A stretch of DNA of 50,471 nt, taken from positions 1 through 50,471 of the forward strand of contig NZ_UPHQ01000025.1 in assembly GCF_900566055.1 (NCBI RefSeq). The letters run 5' to 3'. Made by a program: the position numbers and the translations under genes. Source of the stretch: Mycobacterium innocens (GTDB lineage: Bacteria; Actinomycetota; Actinomycetes; Mycobacteriales; Mycobacteriaceae). The notes beneath the pieces were generated by a model, which saw only the letters and a list, made by a program, of their open reading frames with translations, did not search any database and was not told the origin of the DNA. The number at the start of each line of letters is the position of its first letter. Position 1 is the first letter of the stretch. Below are positions 1-7,990 of the stretch, one piece after another.

Positions 1-1
1 C

Positions 2-127
2 GAGTACCCCAAGGGAATCAAGGTCAGCGACAAGCAGATTCGCGAACTGGAAGCCCGAGCCATCACCCGGCACGACTGGCACGGCGAATGGAACTACACC
101 GTGACCGGCCCACCGCGGGCGCCGTAA
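2..127 (+). CDS. ISAzo13-family transposase, C-terminal end (cut by window edge)
   Basis: The first 41 readable codons end in a stop at 125-127. The C-terminal motif HDWHGEWNYTV is what I know as the conserved tail of ISAzo13-type (Rhodopirellula-type DDE) transposases. The rest of the gene lies left of the window, so whether it is intact cannot be judged. The bases from 128 to about 172 are probably the terminal segment of this element, because directly after them a truncated PE gene begins on the other strand. M. tuberculosis has no such element upstream of Rv0495c. The family call rests on the short tail only. Confidence 0.7.
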   Translation, partial: EYPKGIKVSDKQIRELEARAITRHDWHGEWNYTVTGPPRAP

Positions 128-172
128 GCACCGCCCGACGGTCAAATGCGCGTGTTATTTCCTCGCAGTCCC

Positions 173-349
173 TTAGCTAGCCCCGAACAGTGCCGTGATG
201 GCGGCCGAGACCTCGTCGGCGGCTGCGGGCAGCAATCCCGTCGTCGGCGCCGCCGCGGCGCTGTTGGCGGCGCGGATCGCCGGCTCGATTCCGGCCAGAT
301 CAGTTGCCGCTGCCGCTACGACGTCCGGCGCCGCAAACACAACTGGCAT
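173..349 (-). pseudogene. PE-domain gene, truncated after 57-58 codons
   Basis: The minus strand reads ATG at 349 and then a clear PE N-terminus: [20 protein letters not shown], followed by an alanine-rich stretch and the signature [13 protein letters not shown], with a stop at 173-175. PE domains normally run about 90-110 residues and continue past LFGAH; this one stops two residues after the LFG motif. The neighbouring ISAzo13-type element lies just beyond the stop, so insertion of that element most likely removed the rest of the gene. The remaining 58 codons cover only the first helix and part of the second, too little for export with a PPE partner. The domain call is secure; the cause of truncation is inferred. 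Confidence 0.75.
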
Positions 350-451
350 GAGCTACTCCCGGGTCCGCGCATCCTCGGTTAAAGGCGAGATCGTATCGCG
401 CTGCGGACGCCGGATAGCGCCGTTGCGGCAAACTCCCCCCGGGCCCGTCCG

Positions 452-1345
452 CTACCTCGGCGCCGCGCGGGTCGCAGGGTGGACGGCCACCAGCCCTAAC
501 CGGCTGCGGCGTTTACACATTTCGGCCAGTTCCGCATACGCCTTCACGCCGAGCAGTTCGGTGAGCTCGTCGGCCAGGCTCTCCCATACCTGTCTGGTTC
601 CGCTATGGGCGGCCGGATCGCCGGTGCAATACCAATGCAGGTCGGCCCCGCCGGAACCCCAGCCGCGGCGATCGTATTCGGTGACGGTGGTTTTCAGAAT
701 CTCGGTGCCGTCGGGCCGGGTCACCCACTCCTGACTGCGCCGGATCGGCAACTGCCAGCAGACGTCAGGCTTCATCGTCAGCGGCGCCACCCCCATCTTC
801 AGTGCCTTGGTGTGCAGCGCACAACCGGGGCCGCCCTTGAAGCCCGGCCGGTTCAAGAAGATGCAGGCGTCCTTGTGTTTTCGGGTGCGGTACTGCGGTT
901 GGCCGTCGTGCTCGTCGAGTTCCAGATATCCCTTGCGGCCCAGGCCTTTCTCGCGGAACTGCCAGTCCTCGTCGGTCAGGTTCTGCACCGCGTCGTCGAG
1001 CCGGGCACGGTCATCGTCATCGGATAGGAAGGCTCCGTGCGAACAACACCCGTCGTCCGGCCGGCCCGCCACCGTGCCCCGGCAGGCGGGCGTGCCGAAC
1101 ACACACGTCCAGTGCGAGAGCAGCCAGGTGAGGTCGGCCGCGATCAGGTGCTCCGGATTGTCGGGATCGTAGAATTCCACCCACTCACGGGGGAAATCCA
1201 ATTCGACCTCTTGCCCCGGGTGCACCGGCCTCAGGCGCGAGTTTGCCACGGTTGCAACGTTAGTCCTCCCTACGGTCGTCCGGGCGGCCAGCGGCAGGCG
1301 CATCCTGCGCGGGCTCTCCCCGCAAGCCCGATGGTGCTCCCGCAT
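452..1345 (-). CDS. Conserved mycobacterial cysteine-rich protein (Rv0495c homologue)
   Basis: A 297-residue protein with the length and context of M. tuberculosis Rv0495c, diverging from ppx. It has no signal peptide or membrane segment. Many Cys and His residues recur in motifs such as [36 protein letters not shown] and DLHWYC, which look like metal or Fe-S ligands of the kind seen in YkgJ-type cysteine-rich proteins. Its function is not established from sequence. The start is uncertain: ATG 1345 directly abuts a perfect hairpin (1346-1364), and the conserved part seems to begin near [11 protein letters not shown], so ATG 1303 or a later GTG are alternatives. Confidence 0.85.
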   Translation of the reverse strand: MREHHRACGESPRRMRLPLAARTTVGRTNVATVANSRLRPVHPGQEVELDFPREWVEFYDPDNPEHLIAADLTWLLSHWTCVFGTPACRGTVAGRPDDGCCSHGAFLSDDDDRARLDDAVQNLTDEDWQFREKGLGRKGYLELDEHDGQPQYRTRKHKDACIFLNRPGFKGGPGCALHTKALKMGVAPLTMKPDVCWQLPIRRSQEWVTRPDGTEILKTTVTEYDRRGWGSGGADLHWYCTGDPAAHSGTRQVWESLADELTELLGVKAYAELAEMCKRRSRLGLVAVHPATRAAPR

Positions 1346-1364
1346 CGGGTCGCTGAGCGACCCG
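1346..1364. promoter_or_regulatory. Perfect 8-bp inverted repeat in the Rv0495c/ppx divergent promoter region
   Basis: CGGGTCGC-TGA-GCGACCCG is a perfect 8-bp palindrome with a three-base spacer. It touches the upstream-most ATG of the Rv0495c homologue and sits 26-44 bases upstream of the ppx start, overlapping the place where a ppx -35 box would be. It may be an operator shared by both genes, or a hairpin masking the first ATG. Confidence 0.4.
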
Positions 1365-1377
1365 CGTCGTCGCCAGC

Positions 1378-1383
1378 TAGTTT
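1378..1383 (+). promoter_or_regulatory. -10 box of ppx (leaderless start)
   Basis: TAGTTT fits the mycobacterial TANNNT -10 consensus and ends six bases before the ppx GTG at 1390. This is the spacing expected when transcription starts on the first base of the start codon. No Shine-Dalgarno sequence is present, which also fits a leaderless mRNA. Confidence 0.45.
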
Positions 1384-1389
1384 GATTTC

Positions 1390-2424
1390 GTGAGATTGGG
1401 CGTGCTGGACGTGGGCAGCAACACGGTCCATCTACTGGTGGTAGATGCTCACCGTGGTGGGCATCCGACGCCGATGAGTTCGACGAAGGCCACGCTGCGG
1501 CTGGCCGAAGCCACCGACAGCTCGGGCAAGATCACCAGGCGCGGTGCCGACAAACTGGTGTCGACCATCGACGAGTTCGCCAAGATCGCGGTGAGCTCCG
1601 GCTGCGCCGAGTTGATGGCCTTCGCCACCTCCGCCGTGCGGGAAGCCGAGAACTCCGAAGATGTGCTGGCCCGGGTAGGCAAGGAAACCGGTGTCGAGTT
1701 GCAGGTACTGGGCGGGGTCGACGAGTCCCGGCTGACCTTCCTGGCGGTGCGACGATGGTACGGCTGGAGTGCGGGCCGCATCGTCAACCTCGACATCGGC
1801 GGCGGTTCGCTGGAGTTGTCCAGCGGCGTGGATGAGGAGCCCGAGGTAGCGCTGTCGCTGCCGCTGGGCGCCGGCCGGTTGACCCGCGAATGGCTGCGCG
1901 ACGATCCGCCCGGCCGGCGGCGGGTGGCGATGCTGCGTGACTGGCTCGACGCAGAGCTGTCGGACGCCAGTGTGGCCGTTCTGGAGGCAGGCAATCCTGA
2001 CCTCGCGGTCGCCACATCGAAGACGTTTCGTTCGCTGGCACGGCTCACCGGAGCGGCGCCGTCGGCCGCCGGACCGCGAGTGAAACGAATGCTGACGGCC
2101 AACGGCCTCAGGCAACTCATATCTTTCATCTCTAGGATGACGACCGCTGACCGTGCAGAACTGGAAGGAGTCAGCGCCGAGCGCGCGCCGCAGATCGTAG
2201 CGGGGGCTCTGGTCGCGGAGGCAAGCATGCGAGCGCTGTCGATAGAAGCGGTGGATATCTGCCCGTGGGCGCTGCGGGAAGGTGTGATCTTGCGCCGACT
2301 CGACAGCGAGGCCGACGGGGCCGCCTTCATGGAAACTTCGCCGGTGGCGACATCGGTGCGCGATGCTGGAGGCCAGGTAGTAGATCGGAATGCCGCTCCC
2401 CGATCGAGAGGCAACAAACCATGA
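1390..2424 (+). CDS. ppx: Exopolyphosphatase / Ppx-GppA phosphatase
   Basis: A 344-residue member of the Ppx/GppA family, orthologous in context to Rv0496 (MTB-PPX1), which hydrolyses terminal phosphates of short-chain polyphosphate. The actin/hsp70-like ATPase fold is visible: phosphate-1 motif [17 protein letters not shown] at residues 3-19 and phosphate-2 motif [12 protein letters not shown] near residues 134-145. It is the short mycobacterial form, without the C-terminal HD-like domain of E. coli Ppx. The GTG start follows a -10 box at leaderless spacing. Its stop overlaps the next start (ATGA), so Rv0497 is probably translated by coupling. Confidence 0.93.
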   Translation: MRLGVLDVGSNTVHLLVVDAHRGGHPTPMSSTKATLRLAEATDSSGKITRRGADKLVSTIDEFAKIAVSSGCAELMAFATSAVREAENSEDVLARVGKETGVELQVLGGVDESRLTFLAVRRWYGWSAGRIVNLDIGGGSLELSSGVDEEPEVALSLPLGAGRLTREWLRDDPPGRRRVAMLRDWLDAELSDASVAVLEAGNPDLAVATSKTFRSLARLTGAAPSAAGPRVKRMLTANGLRQLISFISRMTTADRAELEGVSAERAPQIVAGALVAEASMRALSIEAVDICPWALREGVILRRLDSEADGAAFMETSPVATSVRDAGGQVVDRNAAPRSRGNKP

Positions 2425-3482
2425 CTGGACCACATTCCGACACGGAGGACACCAAGCAGATCTCGGTCGCCGAGCTACTGGCCAGAAACGGCACCATCGG
2501 CGCCCCTGCCGTGACCCGGCGGCGGCGCCGTCGCCGCGGTGATAGCGATTCGGTCACGGTGGCCGAGCTGACCGGCGAAATCCCGACCATTCGCGAGGAC
2601 CGTCGCGAGGATCGTCACGGCGACCGGCGCGACAAGGCCGAGACTCCCGCGCCCGCTGTCCCGGCCGAACCGCCACGTCAGCCAAAGCCCGGCAAACCGC
2701 GAGTCGAGGTTGCCGAGCCGACCCCGCCGTCGCCTCCACAACCTGAGCCGGTCGCCGCAGAACCGGCAACCGAGGAGCCGGCCAAGGCCAGGTACTGGTC
2801 CGAACCCGAACCACGCTGGCCCAGATCCGAGCCGATCGCCCGACGCAAGTCGGGCCCCGAGCGCAGCGAGTACCCGCGACCGCTGCGTCACACCGAAGAA
2901 AGCGACATCTCCGAGCAGCAGTCCGGTGCCGAGCACATGAGTCCGGACCCGGTTGGGCACTACGTCGACACCTCGGTGGACGCGATGGACGTTGCGGTCG
3001 ACGAGGCCGAACCGGTCGCCGACGAGACGGCTTACGTGCGTTCCTACCTGCGCGATGTGGACGGTGCCGCGGAGCGGACCCTGTTCGGCGGGCAGTCGCT
3101 GGCCGACGAGGTGGCCCGGCGGCGGGGCGAGGCGGCTCCGGCGGTGTTCGACGCGGAGCGGCTCGACAGTGACCTTGCCGACAAAACCGGAGGGTCGGGA
3201 CGCGGTCCGGGCGCGCTGGTGGCCCTGTGGCGCGGCACGGTGGTGGTGCTGCAGTCAATTCTGGCCGTCGTATTCGGTGCCGGTCTGTTCATCGCCTTCG
3301 ACCAGCTGTGGCGATGGAACAGCATTGTGGCATTGGTGCTCTCGGTCTTGGTGATCCTCGGGCTGGTGGTCGCGGTGCGAGTAGTCCGTAAGACCGAGGA
3401 CATCGCCAGTACGTTGATCGCGGTTGCGGTCGGCGCGCTGATTACCTGGGGACCGTTGGTGCTATCCCTGCAAACAGGCTAG
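2421..3482 (+). CDS. Conserved membrane protein (Rv0497 homologue)
   Basis: A 353-residue protein starting at ATG 2421, overlapping the ppx stop by four bases; longer upstream starts would lie inside ppx. The N-terminus carries the [11 protein letters not shown] motif, a basic RRRRRRR tract and a second [11 protein letters not shown] motif, a combination I recall from several mycobacterial membrane proteins. A long Pro/Glu/Arg-rich disordered region follows to about residue 220. The last 90 residues hold three predicted membrane segments, beginning about [27 protein letters not shown] and [13 protein letters not shown]. The charged N-terminal part is therefore probably cytoplasmic. The biochemical role is unknown. 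Confidence 0.85.
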   Translation: MTGPHSDTEDTKQISVAELLARNGTIGAPAVTRRRRRRRGDSDSVTVAELTGEIPTIREDRREDRHGDRRDKAETPAPAVPAEPPRQPKPGKPRVEVAEPTPPSPPQPEPVAAEPATEEPAKARYWSEPEPRWPRSEPIARRKSGPERSEYPRPLRHTEESDISEQQSGAEHMSPDPVGHYVDTSVDAMDVAVDEAEPVADETAYVRSYLRDVDGAAERTLFGGQSLADEVARRRGEAAPAVFDAERLDSDLADKTGGSGRGPGALVALWRGTVVVLQSILAVVFGAGLFIAFDQLWRWNSIVALVLSVLVILGLVVAVRVVRKTEDIASTLIAVAVGALITWGPLVLSLQTG

Positions 3483-3497
3483 GCGCGCCGGTACACA

Positions 3498-4340
3498 GTG
3501 CGTCCAGCAATCAAAGTCGGCTTGTCAACGGCTTCGGTGTACCCGCTGCGGGCCGAAGCCGCATTCGAGTACGCGGCCCGACTCGGCTACGACGGAGTCG
3601 AGCTGATGGTGTGGGGCGAGTCGGTCAGCCAGGACGTCGACGCGGTCAGGAGGTTGGCGCGACGCTACCGACTGCCGGTGCTGTCCGTACACGCGCCATG
3701 CCTGCTGATCTCCCAACGGGTATGGGGCGCCAACCCGATTCCCAAGCTGGAGCGCAGTGTGCGGGCCGCCGAACGACTGGGCGCGCAGACGGTCGTGGTA
3801 CACCCGCCGTTCCGGTGGCAACGGCGCTACGCCGAGGGGTTCGGTGAGCAGGTCGCCGCGCTGGAAGCGTCCAGCGATGTGATGGTCGCCGTCGAAAACA
3901 TGTTTCCGTTCCGGGCGGACCGGCTTTTCGGGGCCGGCCAGTCACGGGAACGGATGCGCCGGCGCGGCGGTGGTCCGGGTCCGGCGATTTCGGCGTTCGC
4001 GCCGTCCTACGACCCGCTGGACGGCAATCACGCCCATTACACGCTGGACCTCTCGCATACCTCGACCGCGGGCACCGATGCGCTGGATATGGCCCGCCGG
4101 ATGGGCCGGGGTCTGGTCCACCTGCACCTGTGCGACGGCAGCGGGCTGCCCGCCGATGAACACCTGGTGCCCGGTCACGGCACGCAGCCCACCGCCGAGG
4201 TGTGCCAGATGCTGGCGGGTGGTGGCTTCAGCGGCCATGTGGTGCTGGAGGTGTCCACCTCGTCGGCACGTTCGGCCAGCGAGCGTGAAGCCATGCTGGT
4301 GGAGTCCCTGCAGTTCGCCCGGACCCATCTGCTGCGGTGA
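3498..4340 (+). CDS. Sugar-phosphate isomerase/epimerase-like TIM-barrel protein (Rv0498 homologue)
   Basis: A 280-residue protein of the xylose-isomerase-like TIM-barrel superfamily. The pattern is typical: VGLSTASVYPL at the first strand, GYDGVELMVWGE at the second, LSVHAPC at the third, TVVVHPPF, VAVENMF with the conserved Glu-Asn, YTLDLSHTS with the metal-ligand Asp, VHLHLCDG, and VVLEVSTSSA near the end. Metal-binding Glu, Asp and His residues are kept, so it is probably an active isomerase, epimerase or endonuclease-IV-like enzyme. The substrate cannot be read from sequence. It starts at GTG 3498, 15 bases after Rv0497, and is followed after one base by the thioesterase gene. Confidence 0.87.
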   Translation: MRPAIKVGLSTASVYPLRAEAAFEYAARLGYDGVELMVWGESVSQDVDAVRRLARRYRLPVLSVHAPCLLISQRVWGANPIPKLERSVRAAERLGAQTVVVHPPFRWQRRYAEGFGEQVAALEASSDVMVAVENMFPFRADRLFGAGQSRERMRRRGGGPGPAISAFAPSYDPLDGNHAHYTLDLSHTSTAGTDALDMARRMGRGLVHLHLCDGSGLPADEHLVPGHGTQPTAEVCQMLAGGGFSGHVVLEVSTSSARSASEREAMLVESLQFARTHLLR

Positions 4341-4341
4341 T

Positions 4342-5187
4342 ATGAGCGCGATGTTCACCACCGCCATGGCGCTGCGGCAGGTCGACACTGCCGCCGATGA
4401 CGCGGTATTTCACGGCGAGCTGAACCGGCACTGGACGATCGGTCCCAAGGTGCATGGCGGCGCGATGATGGCACTGTGCGCCAATGCCGCGCGGATGGCT
4501 TATGGAGGGGCGGCACCACAGCCGGCACTGCAACCGGTCGTCGTATCGGCCAACTTCCTGTGGGCGCCGGATCCGGGAGCGATGCGACTGGTGACGTCGA
4601 TCCGCAAGCGTGGCCGCCGGATCGGCGTCGTCGACGTCGAGCTGACCCAGGGTGAGCGCACCGCGGCGCACGCCGTTGTCACGCTGGGTGAACCCGAGCA
4701 CCAGGGGTGCGGCGCGGGGACCCCGCTGCTGTCGGCAAACCCGGTCGTGGATCTGATGGCACCCGAACCTCCCGACGATGTCGCGCCGATCGGACCGGGC
4801 CACCCGCTGGCCGGACTGGTGCACCCGGGCGAGGGCTGCGACGTGCGGCCGCTGCTGTCGACGCTGCAGCCCAATACCGACGGGCGGCCGCCGGTCATCC
4901 AGATGTGGGCGCGCCCGCGCGGGGTGGCTCCTGATCCGCTTTTCGCGCTCATGTGCGGGGATTTGTCGGCGCCGGTCACCTTTGCCGTAGACCGCACCGG
5001 CTGGGCGCCGACCGTCCAGCTCACCGCCTTCCTTCGGGCACTGCCCGCCGACGGCTGGCTGCGGATCATCGCCACCTGCACGGAGATCGGACACGACTGG
5101 TTCGACGAGGACCACACCGTCGTCGACAGCATGGGCCATCTGGTGGTGCAAGCACGTCAATTGGCGATGGTCCCGGCCGCTGGCTAG
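4342..5187 (+). CDS. Thioesterase-superfamily (acyl-CoA thioesterase-like) protein (Rv0499 homologue)
   Basis: A 281-residue protein beginning at ATG 4342, one base after the Rv0498 stop. The first half, with HWTIGPKVHGGAMMALCANAAR and PVVVSANFLWAPDPGAMRLVTSIRKRGRRI, is the usual pattern of TesB-like double-hotdog acyl-CoA thioesterases, and the second half repeats the fold less clearly. It probably cleaves or binds acyl-CoA in the cytoplasm; substrate unknown. ATG 4351 (codon 4) is an equally plausible start. Confidence 0.82.
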   Translation: MSAMFTTAMALRQVDTAADDAVFHGELNRHWTIGPKVHGGAMMALCANAARMAYGGAAPQPALQPVVVSANFLWAPDPGAMRLVTSIRKRGRRIGVVDVELTQGERTAAHAVVTLGEPEHQGCGAGTPLLSANPVVDLMAPEPPDDVAPIGPGHPLAGLVHPGEGCDVRPLLSTLQPNTDGRPPVIQMWARPRGVAPDPLFALMCGDLSAPVTFAVDRTGWAPTVQLTAFLRALPADGWLRIIATCTEIGHDWFDEDHTVVDSMGHLVVQARQLAMVPAAG

Positions 5188-5203
5188 CAGTCCGGGGTCT
5201 GCG

Positions 5204-6088
5204 ATGCTGTGCGGCATGGCAAGAATCGCGATCATCGGTGGGGGCAGTATCGGCGAAGCGTTGCTCGCGGGTTTGCTGCGCGCGGGCCGGCAGGTCAAGG
5301 ACCTGGTCGTGGCCGAACGGATCCCCGAGCGCGCCAAGTACCTGGCCAGCAGCTACTCGGTACTGGTCACCTCGGTCAGCGATGCGATCGAGCACGCGAC
5401 GTTTGTGGTCGTCGCGGTGAAACCGGCAGACGTCGAGGCGGTGACGGGGGACTTGGCGGCAGCGGCCACGGCTGCCGGCAGCGACAGTGTCGAGCAAGTG
5501 TTCGTCACGGTCGCCGCGGGTGTCACGACCTCCTACTTCGAATCCAAGCTGCCGGCGGGCACGCCGGTGGTCCGGGCGATGCCGAACGCCGCCGCACTGG
5601 TGGGAGCCGGGGTCACCGCGCTGGCCAAGGGGCGGTTCGTCACCCCGCAACAGCTGAAAGAAGTGTCCGCGCTCTTCGATGCCGTCGGCGTCGTGCTGAA
5701 CGTTCCGGAGCAGCAGTTGGACGCGGTGACCGCGGTGTCGGGCTCCGGGCCGGCGTATTTCTTCCTGCTGGTCGAGGCCCTGGTCGACGCCGGCGTCGCA
5801 GTGGGCTTGAGCCGTCAGGTGGCCACCGAGCTGACCGCGCAGACCCTGGCCGGGTCGACGGCGATGCTGCTGGAGCGGATGGAGCAAGAGCGTCCAGGCG
5901 CCGGCGAGCCGGCGGGGTTGCGGGTCGACACCACGGCGCTGCAACTGCGGGCGTCGGTCACCTCCCCCGGCGGGACGACCGCCGCCGCGCTGCGCGAGCT
6001 GGAAAAAGGCGGGTTTCGGGCGGTTGTCGACGCGGCCGTCCAAGCCGCCAAAAGCCGCTCTGAGCAGCTAAGAATTACATCGGAATAA
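5204..6088 (+). CDS. proC: Pyrroline-5-carboxylate reductase
   Basis: A 294-residue ProC, the last step of proline synthesis (pyrroline-5-carboxylate plus NAD(P)H to L-proline). The Rossmann nucleotide-binding motif IAIIGGGSIGEALL is at the N-terminus, VVAVKPADVE follows, and the family signature AVSGSGPAYFFLLVEALVDAGV is complete, as is the SPGGTTAAALRELE region near the C-terminus. Length matches the family. I kept ATG 5204 because related mycobacterial proteins begin with a similar four-residue extension; ATG 5216 (MARIAIIGG) is the alternative. Confidence 0.95.
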   Translation: MLCGMARIAIIGGGSIGEALLAGLLRAGRQVKDLVVAERIPERAKYLASSYSVLVTSVSDAIEHATFVVVAVKPADVEAVTGDLAAAATAAGSDSVEQVFVTVAAGVTTSYFESKLPAGTPVVRAMPNAAALVGAGVTALAKGRFVTPQQLKEVSALFDAVGVVLNVPEQQLDAVTAVSGSGPAYFFLLVEALVDAGVAVGLSRQVATELTAQTLAGSTAMLLERMEQERPGAGEPAGLRVDTTALQLRASVTSPGGTTAAALRELEKGGFRAVVDAAVQAAKSRSEQLRITSE

Positions 6089-6227
6089 TTCGGGAATTTT
6101 GAACTGATTTCCTCTCACCAGTACCAATAACCCCACTAGTCCCGCTATTCTCCTATTGTATGCACGTGTGGGTGCCAGCGGAGGGGAAGCCGCTGGCATT
6201 GCGCGTGCCTGACATGATTGGGTTGCG

Positions 6228-6485
6228 ATGACGTCAACGAACGGGCCATCAGCACGGGATTCCGCAGGTAAATCGGTGCGGGACAGCGGCACGGGGGAAA
6301 GCCAGCAGGCCGGCACTCAATTCCTCACCGTGGCCGAGGTGGCTTCGCTGATGCGGGTCTCGAAGATGACCGTGTACCGGCTGGTGCACAACGGCGAGCT
6401 GCCCGCGGTTAGGGTCGGGCGGTCTTTCCGGGTGCATGCCAAGGCCGTCCACGACATGCTGCAGACCTCGTACTTCGCCGGCTAG
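6228..6485 (+). CDS. Excisionase/BldC-type helix-turn-helix protein (Rv0500A homologue)
   Basis: An 85-residue protein. After a disordered Ser/Gly-rich N-terminus of about 30 residues comes a single winged HTH of the excisionase/MerR-like class: FLTVAEVASLMRVSKMTVYRLVHNGELPAVRVGRSFRVH. This is the BldC-type architecture, so DNA binding by head-to-tail oligomers is possible. The preceding 139-bp gap (6089-6227) is AT-rich for this genome and contains TATTGT near 6155, which could be a -10 box. Targets are unknown. It is the only obvious DNA-binding regulator in the window. Confidence 0.85.
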   Translation: MTSTNGPSARDSAGKSVRDSGTGESQQAGTQFLTVAEVASLMRVSKMTVYRLVHNGELPAVRVGRSFRVHAKAVHDMLQTSYFAG

Positions 6486-6657
6486 CCGACAGCGCCGAGC
6501 GGGCTGCCACGGGTCTGCCTCGCCAGGCCCGGCGGCCACCAATCGGCGCCGGTTTGGTGTTGGGTGCGGCGGGCTGGGTAAAGTGACTGGGTCCTTTGTA
6601 GTCGTTGGTAGTCGCTTGTGAACATTGACAAGCGGGCACGGTCAGGTAGCGGAGTCC

Positions 6658-6759
6658 ATGGGTTCAGTAATCAAGAAGCGGCGCAAGCGCATGTCGAAGA
6701 AAAAGCACCGCAAGCTGCTGCGCCGCACCCGGGTACAGCGCAGGAAACTCGGCAAGTAA
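6658..6759 (+). CDS. Small ribosomal subunit protein bS22 (33 residues; Rv0500B homologue)
   Basis: A short gene that is easy to miss. ATG 6658 is preceded by GGAG and gives 33 residues, over half of them Lys or Arg, starting [20 protein letters not shown] and ending RRKLGK. This matches the tiny AURKAIP1/COX24-domain protein identified as bS22 in mycobacterial 70S ribosome structures, where it sits on 16S rRNA near the decoding region. Composition and length leave little doubt. It lies between the HTH gene and galE2. Confidence 0.92.
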
Positions 6760-6826
6760 GGCCCGACCGGCCCCCAGTTGTCGCGTACCGTCACCGGCTT
6801 GTAACGCTGCTGTCTCTCGTCGCCGC

Positions 6827-6832
6827 TAGGCT
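6827..6832 (+). promoter_or_regulatory. -10 box of galE2 (leaderless start)
   Basis: TAGGCT (TANNNT) ends six bases before the galE2 GTG at 6839, so the transcript probably begins at the start codon. There is no Shine-Dalgarno sequence before this GTG. Confidence 0.45.
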
Positions 6833-6838
6833 ATCGGG

Positions 6839-7975
6839 GTGAACTCATCGAGCGGCCAGGGGGGCGGCGCCGGAGGAATCGGCGGCCGCAATGACGACAC
6901 CCTGCATTACCCCAAGGTGGTGCTGGTTACCGGTGCGTGCCGGTTTCTGGGCGGCTACCTGACCGCCCGGCTGGCGCAGAACCCGTTGATCAACTCGGTG
7001 ATCGCGGTGGATGCGATCGCGCCCAGCAAGGACATGCTGCGTCGCATGGGCCGAGCCGAGTTCGTCCGCGCCGACATTCGAAATCCCTTCATTGCCAAGG
7101 TGATTCGAAACGGTGATGTCGACACTGTGGTGCACGCCGCGGCGGCCTCCTACGCGCCGCGGTCCGGCGGAAGTGCGGCGTTGAAGGAAATCAACGTGAT
7201 GGGCGCCATGCAGCTGTTGGCGGCTTGCCAGAAGTCACCCTCGGTTCGCCGCGTCGTGCTGAAGTCCACGTCCGAGGTCTACGGCTCGAGCCCACACGAC
7301 CCGGTGGTGTTCACCGAGGACAGCACCAGCCGTCGACCCTTCCGCGAAGGTTTCGCCAAGGACAGTCTCGATATCGAGGGGTATGCGCGCGGGCTGGGCC
7401 GGCGTCGGCCCGATATCGCGGTGACCATCCTGCGGCTGGCCAACATGATCGGCCCCGCGATGGACACCACACTGTCGCGGTATCTTGCCGGGCCTGTCGT
7501 GCCCACGATGTTCGGCCGCGACGCGCGACTGCAATTGCTGCACGAGCAGGATGCGCTGGGTGTCCTGGAGCGCGCTGCGATGGCTGGCAAAGCCGGCACC
7601 TTCAACATCGGTGCCGACGGCATCATCATGCTGTCGCAGGCGATCCGCCGGGCCGGCCGAATTCCGTTGCCGGTACCGGGATTTGGGGTGTGGGCGCTTG
7701 ATTCGCTGAGGCGGGCCAACGGATACACCGAGATCAACCGCGAGCAATTCGATTATTTGAGTTACGGCAGGGTGATGGACACCACCAGAATGCGTTCCGA
7801 ACTTGGCTATCAGCCCAAGTGGACGACGGCCGAGGCTTTCGACGACTACGTTCGGGGCCGCGGCCTAACTCCCATTATCGATCCGCATCGGGTACGCTCC
7901 TGGGAGGGTCGCGCGATCGCGTTAGCGCAACGGTGGGGAACCCGGAAGCCAATTCCATGGGTGGGGGTCAGGTAG
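6839..7975 (+). CDS. galE2: NAD-dependent epimerase/dehydratase family protein
   Basis: A 378-residue extended short-chain dehydrogenase, placed as galE2 (Rv0501). The Rossmann motif is VLVTGACRFLGGYLTARL at about residues 25-42, where the usual TGGxGFIG is changed to TGACRFLG. The acidic residue for the adenosine ribose is in IAVDAI. VVHAAAASYAPR and LKSTSEVYG give the Ser region, and EGYARGLGRRRPD sits where the catalytic YxxxK is expected but shows no Lys four residues after the Tyr. UDP-glucose 4-epimerase activity should therefore not be assumed from the name. It is followed by the acyltransferase after 15 bases, probably one operon. Confidence 0.85.
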   Translation: MNSSSGQGGGAGGIGGRNDDTLHYPKVVLVTGACRFLGGYLTARLAQNPLINSVIAVDAIAPSKDMLRRMGRAEFVRADIRNPFIAKVIRNGDVDTVVHAAAASYAPRSGGSAALKEINVMGAMQLLAACQKSPSVRRVVLKSTSEVYGSSPHDPVVFTEDSTSRRPFREGFAKDSLDIEGYARGLGRRRPDIAVTILRLANMIGPAMDTTLSRYLAGPVVPTMFGRDARLQLLHEQDALGVLERAAMAGKAGTFNIGADGIIMLSQAIRRAGRIPLPVPGFGVWALDSLRRANGYTEINREQFDYLSYGRVMDTTRMRSELGYQPKWTTAEAFDDYVRGRGLTPIIDPHRVRSWEGRAIALAQRWGTRKPIPWVGVR

Positions 7976-7990
7976 ATTTGGGTAGCTATC

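Noticed and set aside
195..1393. Overlapping plus-strand open frames opposite the Rv0495c homologue
   Set aside because: They are Arg/Ser-rich antisense reads of a conserved gene, without motifs or ribosome-binding sites.
1432..2435. Two long minus-strand frames covering ppx
   Set aside because: High GC leaves few stops on the opposite strand; the products are low-complexity and the plus strand carries a clear Ppx/GppA protein.
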